Positions 1 through 12,000 of a DNA stretch of 64,000 nucleotides are shown in pieces (position 1 is the first letter of the stretch; each line of letters starts with the position of its first letter). The notes beneath the pieces are model-generated. The model was not told the origin of the DNA and searched no databases. It saw only the letters and a list, made by a program, of their open reading frames with translations. Source of the DNA: Phyto melanocephala (lineage: Eukaryota > Arthropoda > Insecta > Diptera > Rhinophoridae); the NCBI GenBank assembly GCA_941918925.1, contig OW799233.1:4890001-4954000 (forward strand), in the 5' to 3' direction. The position numbers and the translations under genes are program-made.

Positions 1-1260
1 TATAAAATCCCCTTTTTTAAATGTTTACTTGTTTGTGTGTGTCTGTCTACCCTGAACTCGATTGTCTCAAAAACTACAGAATTTAATTTGATAAAATGAT
101 GAGCCCATATCTGCTCTAAAATTAGCAAGTATAAAAAAGACCTGAATCAATTTTAAGCTGGTAAGAACGAAAGCCTTAAAAGTTAAATACATAAATACTA
201 ATAAGAGATTTAAAACTTATTTAAGTTATGTACTTATACTTATATTAAGTATTTGTATACTTATACTTACATAAACAGACGTATTTATTGTAAATGAAAA
301 TTTAAAATATTAAATTTCATGTCAAAGTATAAATTATTTGTTGCGAAGATAAAACAAGCCAAGCAAAATAAAGGAAAATCTTTTGAGGACCTTAAACTAG
401 TCATATCCTTGCGAAAGCTTATTTCCCTATTTTCACTTCCTAGTTGTGTATTCGCTTAAATTAAGGAATAAGTAAGTGCAAGGAAAATTTATATTTATAT
501 TATGCACGTACTCGTTTAATAGGCTCTATATTTTCTTATGCACTAATGCACATGCACACACACATACATACATTCATATTTCTACGTGGTCTGTATATAT
601 CCGGTTTTTCTTCTGCTTTTTCACACCTTATCGTATTTACTTATGCTTTGTCTGTATGTTGCATGTTGTATTCATATATTGCTCTTAGTCGTTTATTAAG
701 AAGCCGCGCAAAAGGAAATAAAAATCCTGACAAATTTATGGTTTTATCTTTCAAGCAATCTTAGTTTTTCCTGCTATTGTATCCTTTTTCCTGCAGTTAT
801 AAGTGTGCGAAAGGAACCTGCAAAAAACTTGAATCTACATCTATGGGCTTATTTATGGTAGGAAATAAAATGTTTCCAAAGGTTGAAATCTACAAGGTGC
901 GTAGGAACGTTGATTGGGCGATAGTATAAGGATAGGGAAAATATGATGTATTTTAAAATTGTTGGAGTACAAAGCGGTATTTGAAAGAATCCAATCGTTG
1001 AGATAATAAAAACAAACATACAAGTGTACCCTAATATAGAATTTAATGAAATTTTTTTACACCATTTTATTAAAGAGTTTTTTAGAAAATTAAAAAAAAA
1101 TAACTTTCATAATTGTTTCTTATATTAAAAAAAAATTTTTAACGAAATAATTTATATTAATAAAACTAAACGATAAAACTTATTACCACTTTTTATATTT
1201 AAGAAAATCAAATCTTTGATTTGAGTTGAGTAATTGTTTCTGATTTACCTTCATTAGCTC
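1..1260. other. AT-rich non-coding stretch, nothing recognised
   Basis: No coding region, TIR pair or RNA gene could be recognised. There is a short CA/CATA-rich patch near 548-572. The small open frames at 476-764 overlap this simple sequence and have no domain I know, so I do not call them genes. Confidence 0.6.
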
Positions 1261-1274
1261 GAGATATTACGAAA

Positions 1275-1500
1275 CACCAAAGAAGAAAACCACACGACGT
1301 TAAAACGCACAATCATGGTGGCCAGATGACATCAAAATTTCTTAAGATAATTTTTTTCTGGAAATCGTTGCTGCCATAAATGGATTGTTTCATATGTGTT
1401 TTTTTGCTGAAACTAGTCACCAGCTCGCAGTCACTCCAATTTCGGCTTCATCTTAACAAAGCAACGCCCCCTGATTAAAATCCATACCAGACAGTTGCTT
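1275..1500 (-). pseudogene. Trace of rosa-type mariner transposase
   Basis: The plus strand at about 1300-1330 resembles the antisense of the conserved NWPPRSCD block seen in better preserved copies in this window (15512, 5400, 2798). Read on the minus strand it gives a degenerate 'IWPP' followed by stops. No TIR or frame survives. The assignment rests on a short match only, so it could be chance. Confidence 0.35.
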
Positions 1501-2796
1501 GTTACACTGCTCTACAAAAATACATTTTTCGTCTTCCTGTTAATTAAAACTATGTGGAGTCTATGGACTTTGATACGCTGAACTTAAATCCATTGTCGGT
1601 TTTTTTCCATCAGATCGGAATTTTTTTTTTATGGGCGTGGCAAATTTTTTCCCCTAAATCAGTCCGGTACGGAGACATATTTCATCCTAACTCGAGAACC
1701 GGTCATCCGATTTTCAAAAATAAAACACCAGAAGATGTGTAACATCAGAGAAGATAAAGTAAAAGAAGGCATATTTGTAGGCATATTTGTTTAGATTGAT
1801 ATGCGCTTCATCGAAGAAGATGACTTTTTTCTAAAGTTCTTCGAAGTTTGCAAGCAGTCACAGTATAAATTTTCAAAATTTTTGTATTAAGTTGTCACAA
1901 TTATGACCTGTTGTTCCTTCGAAGAGCCCTATATATATGTGACAGATGACAAATTTCTGAGTTGTATAATAAAGAAATTACACTAAATTTCATCCATTCA
2001 TAGGTATCTAGGAAATAATTATATACTCAACCGTTAAATTCTATTGCCAACGGCATATGTCCCATGTGGTCTACAGAAATATTTATTTGCAAATATCTTC
2101 AAGGAATAATGTTTAACATAAACTAACAAATTTGATTGTCGTTTCTCGTAATGTATTGTTTGCGAGAATTTAAAAAAATAAGCTAGTGGCAGTGGGAAAA
2201 ATTAGGCATTTCTTTTTTTTAATAAAACAACAACAAAATAATAAAAAAATATATTTGTTTCCATGCACAATTCACAGTGATTTTTTTTTTTAATTTATTT
2301 TAAATACGCAGAACGTGTATTATCCGCCTCAAAACAAAAGCTTGTACATAAACATTTCTTTTACTGTTTTTCTGCCGACATTATTTCTTATGTTCGGAAA
2401 TAAATATTGCCTTGGCCTGTAAATGCGCTAGACGGTTTGTCTTATGCTACCACGTATAAGATGACCATGAGATACTAACTAGGTAGAGAAACCCGGGTTT
2501 TATCCAGCTAAAATATAAAATAAGTATCCATATGTATGAAACAGAAATATTTTATATTTGAAAAAGTTTTAAGATTCGTTTTTAATGAGTAGAAGTTTAA
2601 GGAAATAAGAATATTTTCTTCTTCTAGAGACAATATTTTTAAACCATTATTGGGTGGAAACAGATTGAGCCATTTATTGTCTTTTTATTATTGTTGTGTT
2701 TTTGAGGGTTTTATATTGAAAAAATATTTATGTCAAATACTTAATACAACTCTTTTCTAGCTCTGTTTCTAATCAGCCGATTGTAAATATATTTAT
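1501..2796. other. AT-rich non-coding stretch, nothing recognised
   Basis: Poly-A/T tracts and short degenerate repeats only. The 62-codon frame at 1554-1742 has no recognisable domain. Confidence 0.55.
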
Positions 2797-2797
2797 A

Positions 2798-3290
2798 AAG
2801 GGTGTTGTTATAGAGATATAGAAGTTTTAAGTGGAAAAAAATAAAGAGGAATTTTTTCAATTGACATCAAAGTTATTTTGTTTGAAAGATAATTTTCTGG
2901 CATTCTATTATAAACACCACATCTGGCAAATGACCGCCATGGCTGGTTCGGACGTAGTCTAATCTTGAGGTCCAATTTTTCTAACTTGTGCTCCAAGTGG
3001 TCAATCGTTTCGGCCTTATCGGCGCAGACTAGCGACTTTACATATTCCAGCAGAAAATAGGCTAGCAGCGTTTAATCGTACGATCTTGGAGGCCAATTCA
3101 CGGGTCTGAAAAATAAAAGTACGCAGTTACCGTTACGTTTCCCTCAATAAATACATTGTGGAACAAGCTATGGGACATGTTGCGCCTTCTTATTGCACGT
3201 CATGGTTGTTCAATTGATAAACGAAAAGTCAGTTATAATAGCTCTACACCAGCATAGTTTTTCACAAAGTACGGACCTTTAATTCCACTA
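2798..3290 (-). pseudogene. rosa-type (DD41D mariner) transposase remnant, C-terminal half
   Basis: Read on the minus strand, this holds in order: a degraded QQEGATCP block (second catalytic Asp region, normally QQDGATCH) near 3180-3215; NWPPRSYD near 3080-3100; VKSLVCADKAETIDHL near 2995-3050; and the C-terminal GGHLPDVVF block near 2905-2935. That is the order of the DDE/D domain in rosa-like mariners. Frames shift several times and stops interrupt it, so it is a dead copy. One transposon end may lie near 2798 (starting AAGGGTGTTG on the plus strand), but I found no matching opposite TIR. The same family recurs about ten times in the window. Confidence 0.75.
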
Positions 3291-3299
3291 GCCCATAAA

Positions 3300-5395
3300 G
3301 CACATGAAAACCGGGATCAACGGCAATCTTGTTTTCGGCCTATTCGCCGTATTTATCGTCGTTTGTAAGTTATTTTGTTCTGTGTGACATATAAAACCTA
3401 AACATGTAGAAATGTCAAACCAAATTAAGCATAAATCACTTGACAGCTGAAAAAATTGCCCACAGCCTAAAAAGTGTGTTTAAGTAAAACTTAAAATCAT
3501 ATATTTCTATGAAAAAAAGCACCCGTTACATATTTATATGTGTATTAATTTATGTATGTGTACATTCCCTTTGTATGTAAATTTATGAATATTAATGTTT
3601 GTATGGATGTAGGTGACTTGCAATTGCCTTAGAAGACTGTAGATGTTTTAAAGTGATGCTCTTTCGTTTTTGCTTTTTTATTCTTTCTTTCTTTCTGTAT
3701 TTCTTTTTGCTGCCAGTAATTGTAAACTTATGACAATGTTTTACCATAGACTTTACCAAGTCTTTTTACCAATACTAGTAAAATTATGAAGGAAAAAATG
3801 AAAAATTAACGCAGAATACATCTATACCTTCACATGAAAGAAAACTTAAAAATTTTTTCATTAACTTTTTTAGCAACGCTTCTTGTGCTGTGCAATATTT
3901 AACATTATCTAGCCTAGTTTCGTAAGTGATTTATAAGATTCTTGATTTCTAGATATGAAGTTAAATTGTGCTGGAATTCTATTTATTTATGTTTTAGTTT
4001 TCTCTTCTTTGATTTTAATCATTTTCATTTCTAACCGATTCTATTTTATGTGTAGTTTTAATTTACCAGCATTTTTTTCCAAGAATTTTTGTTTATCTGT
4101 TAACATGCTTTTTTCTATTGAATTGTTAACAATTCAATACAAATGGATATATTTCTTGTATTTTACTAAGAGAAAAGAGAAAAGGAAGCATGACGATATT
4201 AATTTGAACAGCAACTTTAATTAAAATGAAATAGCTTAAGATTAATTAAAAGGTTGTTAAAACAGAATAGATAATTTTAGCAATTTTCAATGATGGACAG
4301 ATAGGAGAAAATCTTCTTAATTTACATGAAAACCTATTACCAACAAATGTGAATATTGGTAATTGGTCAAGTGGTTTTTAGCAATGAGCATAATCTAAAG
4401 TGGATATCACTTTTAGAAACAAATTGTATGTAATTTAAACTACAGTTTTATTTCAAGTTAATTTTTACCATTAATTAAGGAATATTAACAAATAACACTA
4501 TAACATTTAACAAACTAAAAATGTGTACAACATTAAAAAAAATATATTTTCAACAACCGTCTTCCTTTACACTGTACAACAGTTTTGATTTGTTTTTTAA
4601 TTACAGGATTCTGAAAATGGACTTTGGTAGAGGAGAGTAGTGTTTTTTATCACATGTAATACAATTTTATCACCAATATTTTTACAGATGATTTCATATC
4701 CCTCCCGTATACTTAAGGGAAGAATTTTACTCTTGTTATAAAGGAGTTAAAAATTACCCTTATCTGGGGGAGTAAGACGACTAATGTGTTTGAATAATAT
4801 ATTTACCTTATATTGTATAAAAATTTTCTAAATACAACCTATACTCCAACTGCCAGAAACACATAGTTTTACATTGTCAGAACGCCCTAATTTTAGAAAA
4901 AATTAGATTTTTCCTTTACAGGAATCCATTATTAATTTTGTCAGGGTCAGATTCCCTTGCTACTTTGCACTATTATATTGAGCCCTAACAGCGAAAATAA
5001 CGTAACTGGCATATTTTTTGAAATTTACTTTTTTGAATTTTCCTCCAGCCTCCAACAGTTTATCTGTTCCAATCTTGAATCGAAATTAAAAATATTTTTT
5101 TTAAATGCAATCCATTCAATTCTAATGTAAACGACACTCATCTTTTTGTGTGATTTAAAAAAAAAAATTAACTGAAATATAAGATTCACCGAATAATTAA
5201 CAAAACAAACAATTGAATTAGTTGTAAAGGCCAAGGATTTTCACATATGTAACTGTTACCTGTTAGCTGTGTTAATCTAAAGATCGAACCGTAAATAATT
5301 TTTCACTCACGATTAAGCAATACACTGAGATTTAATTGAGATGCCATGTCGCTAAAGTGACTAATTAACTCATCATTTTGCTTTTAAGTTATTAT
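3300..5395. other. AT-rich non-coding stretch, nothing recognised
   Basis: The longest frame, at 3955-4224 on the plus strand, encodes a hydrophobic, low-complexity 89-residue peptide with no known domain. Its composition is what AT-rich DNA gives by chance. No RNA gene or clear TIR pair was seen. Confidence 0.5.
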
Positions 5396-5399
5396 TAGC

Positions 5400-6162
5400 T
5401 TATTGACATGCACTTTTTCTTTTAAATATTCTCAAAGAAAGAAGTTTAACGATGTAAAACAACATGATCTTGGCGGCCAATTAACATTCCGACAAAGTAA
5501 AAAAACTCGACCATTAAATTTCTCGCACAAAAGCGCAATTGTGTGGCCCATAATCCGCACCAAGCAGTCACTTTTTGTGGATGCATTGGCTTTCAAAAAT
5601 CACTCTTTGACTCTCATTTGCCCAAACGCAATTCTGCTTGTTAATAAATCGACTGAGGTGAAAGTGTACCTCGTTGCTGATGATTATTTTCTTTGCAAAG
5701 TCATCATTGACTTCTGTCTGTTCAGTCAACTATTCGGCGTATTGACGACGCCTGAAATGGTCAGTAGGGTTCCTCAGCTCTTGTGTCAATTGAATATTGA
5801 CAGCGTATAAATACAAAACTTTATGCAAAATTCGAATAAGGGATATTCGTGAGATGTTCAATTGTTGGGCACGATGACAAGTCAAAGTTGTCTGCTCTTC
5901 AGCCACAATAAGAACAACATCAATGTTTTTCCCAGAGTGTACAAGGCGAGCATGCACTGGTGTTTTCACATTTCCTACAGACCCGATTTTCTGAAATTTG
6001 TTCAAATTCTACCACATTTGCACAAATTCGGTCGATTATGATGACCAAAAAAAAAATAGGATGTGCACGAAATGCTCCAAATGCAGTTTTATTTAAAGGC
6101 CCATTTTCCAACAAGGCTTCAAAAATCTTAATGCGCTGCTCAATTGTGTAGCTTTTCATGGA
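5400..6162 (-). pseudogene. rosa-type (DD41D mariner) transposase pseudogene, N-terminus to DDE domain
   Basis: On the minus strand the start codon at 6157-6159 opens MKSYTIEQRIKIFEALLENG, the first helix-turn-helix region typical of this family. The reading frame then shifts to KFQKIGSVGNVKTPVHARLV and RAQQLNISRISLIRILHKV with IQLTQEL (about 5740-6005), which are the linker and second HTH. Further on, the antisense of a plus-strand frame (5403-5810) carries a degraded catalytic core ending at the NWPPRSC block near 5465-5480. Several frameshifts and a deletion in the first HTH make it non-functional. It would have been the cut-and-paste transposase that binds the TIRs and inserts at TA. No TIRs were found at the edges. 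Confidence 0.8.
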
Positions 6163-6179
6163 TTGTGAGCCAAAGTTTG

Positions 6180-7230
6180 GCTTTAAATTTATAATAAATT
6201 TAATTTATAATACTAACTTTTATTTTACTCTCACTTGCTAACTAAAAAGCATATCGTTGTTGCTGATAAGTTGATGATTTTGATTTTACAATTTGTCAAA
6301 AAGTTAAAGAAAGAAATTTCGAAATAAGTTGGGGAAAAAACTTGACATTACGGTGTGACTTACAATTAACATCGTGCATTATGGTTGCAACAACATTTAT
6401 TTGTATTGAATGATTTTCTTCTTGTTCTTTATAAAATCAAGACATTCTAACGATTAATTTAACATGTAAATTGCAGTTTGACCGCAGTGAAACTGAAAAA
6501 TTCCACTTTAAAGTTTAATTTCTATTGTGATTCACTTTATTTTAAAATTTAAGGATGAGGTTATTAATATTCGTGTTGAATGTTACATAATAAAATGAAA
6601 TTGAAAAAACGATTTAAAAATATATTCATTTAATTTTTTTTTTGTTATTGCTTCATTTTATCGGTCACATTTTAGTTCACCCTTTAAGTAATGTAAGTGG
6701 ACTAGAAAATTACCGTGAACTATAAAAAAGATGATAAATTATGGTAAAACTAAAATACAACTGCATTAGATCATTGACAGACAACATTTATATTTTTTTA
6801 AAAGAAATCCTAAACAAATAAAAAAAAAAGTTCAAAAAACATCTCCTGTATAATTTGCGTTCGAATGCAGCAAATATCAACCACATCCAAATGTACAAAT
6901 CAATTTTTCTTTAAAAGCAACAATTTGTTAAGTGATTGTGTAAAATTTCTCAAATTAATTTAATTATTTCAAAGAAGAATAATAATAATATTAATGTGTT
7001 GATTTTGTAAATTAAACAAATTTTACAAGATTACAAATTTCCGTTTTAATTAACAAACAAAGTAGTTGTTGCATAAAACTAAACACAGGCCTTTTCGATG
7101 ACTCATGTATTAGATTTATATGCCAAGTAGGTGTATGTTTATTAATTTTCTTTGAGGAGAAGTTTTCAAAATTTAATTATTTAATTACATTCTATATCCA
7201 GGCATTATTATAAGATACGAAAATGTCTAC
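6180..7230. other. AT-rich non-coding stretch, nothing recognised
   Basis: A/T tracts and degenerate simple repeats only. No frame with a recognisable domain on either strand. Confidence 0.55.
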
Positions 7231-7233
7231 ATA

Positions 7234-7892
7234 TCTGTGGTCACAAGGAAAAACAAGGTAACTCCATTTTTTTAAAACACGAGAAAACGCATTTAAAGTT
7301 TTCGACATATTTCACTAGTTTTTTTTTTAATTCATATTCTAACGTGTGCGCATCAAAAAGAAAACATAATTTTACATCCTGTTGAACATAACTTTTCATT
7401 GTCTTATTCAAAAAAACATTATTTAAAAGTTAAAAATAAAAAAATAAATATATATATATTTTTTTTTTAAATTAATTTTAAATTGTTATCAGAAAAAGTA
7501 ATGAATTGCGTATTGATTTGAAAATCGAAAATTTTCAATTTTTTAGTTTTTAGTTTGCTGTTAAAAATAAAGGAATTCAGTTAATTTTGTTGTATGTTAA
7601 TGATACAATTCTAGTTTCAATTATTGTTTACATCAACGATCAATCTCCTAGTGTTTTCTTTTACGATATTATGGAGTTACCTGATTTTTCCTTAAAACAC
7701 ATGGAGTTACCTTTTTTTTCCTAAAAATTGGTATTTAAGCGATTTTTATTTTGTAGCTTACTCTTAAATGTGATACTTTTTCAAAATTTTGATCTGACAG
7801 AGTGATGGTAAATCCAAAATCCATCCAATTTCTGGTGTTTTTTCAACTTTTTGGAAAAATGGAGTTACCTTGTTTTTCCTTGCGACCACAGA
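7234..7892. mobile_element. 659 bp non-autonomous TIR element with TA target duplication (Tc1/mariner-like)
   Basis: The left end reads TCTGTGGTCACAAGGAAAAA and continues through ACAAGGTAACTCCAT. The right end is its inverted complement with one or two changes (about 33 bp in all). Both ends are flanked by TA (7232-7233 and 7893-7894), the Tc1/mariner target duplication. The interior is AT-rich with no transposase, so the element would need a transposase supplied elsewhere. The motif ATGGAGTTACC recurs inside at about 7671, 7701 and 7859, as spaced copies of the sub-terminal sequence. The outer 14 bases are nearly the same as the ends of the element at 28055-28804, which suggests a shared transposase. 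Confidence 0.85.
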
Positions 7893-7975
7893 TATATAAA
7901 TACCTACACACACCTAATGAAAAATTATGCACACAAATACTACATATGTACATATGTAGTTGTCATACATACATA

Positions 7976-9263
7976 AGGGGTGTCTCGAAATGCTTTTTTA
8001 CATTTTAAAATGTCTCCCAAATCTAGTTTTTTTTTTTCAAACAAAAAATAAATTTAATTGGCGTTATGGAGAAAAATTTCTAAACTTTATTATGCAAAAA
8101 ACCAAAGTTTCAAATTTTATTTTCTTTTGCAAAATTTCGCACTTTTTTCTTAACGCTTTGCATTAAACGTTGGACACACGTTTTACCGAAGTGTTTGATA
8201 GCTTTTTTCCAAATAAATCCAAATTTTTTTACATTTGCAGAAGCTTTGAACTTTGTTCTTAAGTACTGCTTAATTATAGCCCAATAGCGTTCAATAGGCC
8301 TTAGCTCTGGACAATTAGGTGGATTTATGTTTTTCGGTACAAAATTTATTTTGTTGGCCTCATACCACTCAAGGACGTCTTTGCTGTAGTGGCAGCTTGC
8401 CAAGTCGGGTCAAAACAGTGGAGGTATATTGTGGCTTCTGTATAATGGCAATACAGCCTTTTTCAGGCACTCATTAATATAAAATTGGCTGTTCATTGTA
8501 CGATTCACAATGATTGCCTTTGAAGTTTTCCCACATGTACATATTGCTTGCCATATCATATATTTTTTGGCGAATTTTGAAATCTTTTTATACTTAAATT
8601 TATCGGAAACATTAGCTCTTTTATTAGAAACATAAAAACCCTAACCAGGAAGCTCTGAATAGTCAGCCTTACAATAGGTTTCATCGTCCATTAAAATACA
8701 TCCATTAAAATTATTTAATTTGTGACGTAGCTCTTATTCTTGCCGTTTTTGTTCCTTTTTCGTTTCGGTTTGGAGCTTTCTTGACTTTGACATTCTTAAA
8801 TTTTCTTTTTTCTTTATTCCTTCTACAAGCGACTTCGAAATATCTAGTTTTCATGCGATATCGCGAATGGAAATGTTTGGATTTTGCTTCCAAAGTGCCT
8901 TCACCTTTTTAACGATTAGAGGATTCCTAAAACCACGAGGCCCTCCACCTGTCTTGTGCTTAATAGACAAGTCTTTTTTTTTTAAATAACGTTACGGGCA
9001 GTCTGTCTGGACACTTTTGCCCGTCGCGCAACTTCAGCGTAAGAAAGTTGTTTATTTTCTTTATAAATATCCACAATATTTTTTCTCACTTTTTCTCTAT
9101 TTGACGACATTTTAAATACGGGTTAAATAATTTGAATAAACTTATTAACAAAGTATTGTTGACACTTATAACTATCACCGAGTGGAGCAAAAAAATTAAT
9201 TAAATAATAATTGTTTGCGTAGTGCCCTGTAAAAAATTTAAAAAAGCATTTCGAGGCACCCCT
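7976..9263 (-). mobile_element. Near full-length DD37E (ITmD37E-like) mariner element, 1288 bp
   Basis: The ends form a TIR of about 25 bp: the left reads AGGGGTGTCTCGAAATGC, and the right, inverted, AGGGGTGCCTCGAAATGC. TA dinucleotides flank both ends (7974-7975 and 9264-9265), so the whole element with its target duplication is visible. Its length is usual for Tc1/mariner. It holds one broken transposase gene on the minus strand (listed separately). It sits only 83 bp from the non-autonomous element at 7234-7892. Confidence 0.9.
8110..9110 (-). pseudogene. DD37E mariner transposase, broken by one frameshift and several stops
   Basis: The start codon at 9108-9110 opens MSSNREKVRKNIVDIYKENK, followed by SYAEVARRAKVSRQTARNVI (helix-turn-helix). 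The frame shifts at a long A tract near 8975-8990. The rest stays largely in one frame: a second HTH near 8850-8890 (NPNISIRDIA); the first catalytic Asp in MDDETYCKADY near 8670-8695; KYMIWQAICTCGKTSKAIIV near 8520-8570; the second Asp in DLASCHY at 8386-8406; and the final Glu in NPPNCPELRPIERYW near 8290-8335. Exactly 37 residues separate that Asp from that Glu, so the signature is DD37E, as in the ITmD37E group known from mosquitoes. Stops include one replacing Trp just before DLASCHY and another in LPG*GFY. It is inactive but not ancient, because the frame between the breaks is intact. Confidence 0.88.
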
Positions 9264-9269
9264 TACATA

Positions 9270-9630
9270 CATAAGTAGATTACAGTGTGCAAATGTTTGC
9301 TAAGAAATATAATAAAATTTGCAAGCTTGTTTCTTGCTTTGTTGATTTTTCTATGTAAAAGCACATACCAGCATTTCTAGGTGGGTATGTACATCATACT
9401 TTCTTAAGATGGCTTCACACTATTATACATACAAATCTTTACAATTTTATTGGCTTTTAACCAGAGGGAAATAGAATGGTTTTTGGTATAATTGTCAAAA
9501 AATCAAATAGAAAATTGTCTCATTGAAGTTTATGCCCACACGTCATACTTTGAGTAAAATAAAATTCAAATTCAGGGATAAAAAACTAAATATAATTGTA
9601 GATTGTTTTCATTTCTCGAAAACTGACAGA
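9270..9630. other. AT-rich non-coding stretch, nothing recognised
   Basis: No frame or repeat recognised between the mariner element and the LINE remnant. Confidence 0.55.
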
Positions 9631-9639
9631 AAAAATTAA

Positions 9640-12000
9640 GTTGCGAGTGGTTTCAATAAACTTTCATCAAAAATTCCAGGTGGTTGTGACGCTAATCCAA
9701 GAACCTTGGATTAAATATAACAAGTTTAGGAGATTGGGCATAAAGAGTTATATGCTGTTTATTACGTCCATGGAGGACAAGATTTTAGCTTTGTTTTACT
9801 ATCTTCTCTTAGTACAGGTGACATCACTTTTATTGTTATACTGCCATCGATTGAAAATAGTTTAGTACGAATCAAGACTTCGTGTTTGGGTGTGATGACA
9901 ATGTTTGTTACAGGGAAGTAGTAACATAAGTAGAAGAAGTGAGTTAGCCTTTGATTTTATAACTAATAACAATCTAGCCACGCTAGGCAGATAACTACTA
10001 GGTCTAGTACAGGGGACATATCAATAAAAGCTTAAACGCATTTTTTTGTAGACACAGTTATGGGGAAGCTCACTGAAATTCTTAAGGATAATCTTATCAG
10101 GTAAAAAGGAGCAACCAAAATGATGAACTAAGAAACTAAAGATTCAAGGGTCTATACAAATATAGCAAAAAATTTAATAGTACGAAAACCAGTTGAAAGT
10201 CTGACGACTGGAAAAGCTACAGAGTGTGCTCCAAAAAAATATAAAATAGATCTCCAGAAATCTAATAGGGCGTTATTGGCAGTATGTTGCGAATTCATTA
10301 ACTCTGTTTATGAGCTGTCAATGTTCAGGAAAATATTAGCCAAAGTAGAAACCTGAACATATTCAAAGAGTAGCTAGATGGCTTACGGACAGAAATGTAC
10401 TAATGACAGAGCTTAACTTGGGGTCAATAGATAGTAAACGAAAAACAAATTGACTAAATGTTAATTATGGATTAAGTAGCATGGATGTTAAATGCATTTC
10501 ACACCGACAAATCCTCCGATTCAGATAGGATTCTCTGACATGCTGCTATTTTGAATAATTTTTTCTTAGTGGGGCTCAGCATGCTTGCCTTTAGTGTAGA
10601 TCTGTTGAAATAGCACCTAGCCTACGGTTACATGCTAGCTTACATACAAGGAGACACCACAGGGGTCTTATCACCCTTCTGTGCCAACTAAGAGTTAAAG
10701 TAATTTTTTCGAAACTTGAACTAAAATCGGTGCAGTTTTAGATAGTAAGTAAGAAATATGCAGGTGAGGGTAAACAGAGGCCTAAATGTATGAACGCGCA
10801 CGAACTTCACAAGAAAAAGTTGGAGATTACAAAAGGTAGTAAATTGGATTTGCATAACAATTTTGAGACTCATATTGAGACATGGATGTACTGTGTAATA
10901 TGAGATATTGGAAAATGGTTGTTAAAGGAAGCTTCTTATAAAGGCCAAAAAAAAGTACACTTAAGAGGTTGCTTGACTGTATCGTTAACACTGCTGCTAT
11001 GTACTATTGGATAAATGAAATGGTGACAAGAAGCGTAATTGGGCAAGATGTGTCTCTATTGGGTAGACTTTTTTATATTGAGACATACATACCAGTTTAA
11101 ATAGGAAACCTTAAATAATAATCCCTGAAAAAGATTGTTGTTTGTGATCCTACGTACTGTATGAGAGGTGTGCAATTTTCACTAATGGATCTAAGATGGA
11201 TATGAACACTAATTCGAATATTCGAATATATCATCAAGGAGTATCTCAAGAGGTACTGAAAATCCTGTGATGATTTTAGTGTATTCCAGGCCCAGATGCT
11301 AACCACATGTAGGGGACCGAATTTTATAAAGAGAAATATTTCCTTGGAACAGGAGGTTAATCCCTACGGAGCTCAATGCCTTGAAAGAACAATATGTGAA
11401 TCCAAGGCTAATTTAGAAATTTAGAAAAAGGATTGATAGAATTATGGTAATTATGATATCAAGCTGTATTTGGTCTATATTGTATACGGTGGCCATTGTC
11501 GGCAAACAAATTGCATACAAACTTGCGAGCGCTTGATCAGCACTAGTGTTGATATATAAAGGTCATGATATGTAAGGCCACTATTATGAACGGATAGGTG
11601 ATGTCGGACAAGACTGATATAGCATAACTGAAACAGAGAAGTCTGCAGAGTGTCAAACACTTTTAGACCAAAAATTAACCCGGCGTTATCTAATAAAGGA
11701 TCGTCTAAGGGTTATTATTGGAGTTATTTACCCTGTTATAAGATAACACCTAGGAACAGTAAATGTAATTTCGACACTCCCGCTTGTAAAAAGGCCATAA
11801 TCCTGATAGCACTACTCTCTCATTTTTCACCATCTTAATCTTCATCTTTTATTTTCTATTATTCTAATAAAACTCTTTCAGCGACACAGAATTAACCACA
11901 TAGGACTCCAAGTATGAGTGTTTGAAATATCTTTTTTTAGATTTCCTACAGCCACCTTTCCAATCTTCCTACCTAGGATGGCCTAACAAATCCATTTCTA
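9640..12000 (+). pseudogene. Decayed non-LTR retrotransposon (LINE) ORF2: endonuclease, RT region, RNase H, C-terminus
   Basis: Scattered plus-strand matches lie in the order of a LINE ORF2. LIQEPWIKYNKFRRLGIK at about 9690-9745 matches the N-terminal part of AP-endonuclease domains. GSSNISRRSELAFDFI with TNNNLATLGR at about 9915-9990 matches the end of the same domain (usually WGS..N.RG..L.DFI). IQRVARWLTD near 10360-10390 resembles the post-RT segment. FTNGSKMDMNTNSN near 11175-11220 is the start of RNase H (first catalytic Asp now Asn). VYGGHCRQTNC near 11485-11515 is a degraded PGH block. Many frameshifts and stops separate these pieces, and the RT core itself is not readable. The overall order supports one old insertion, but the exact ends are uncertain. 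An RNase H domain fits the I/R1/LOA-type clades. Confidence 0.65.

Noticed and set aside
3955..4224. 89-codon frame with a hydrophobic, signal-peptide-like start
   Set aside because: Composition is that expected from T-rich DNA and no other gene signal or domain is present.
5403..5810. 135-codon plus-strand frame
   Set aside because: It is antisense to the rosa-type transposase core; its reverse complement contains the NWPPRSC block.
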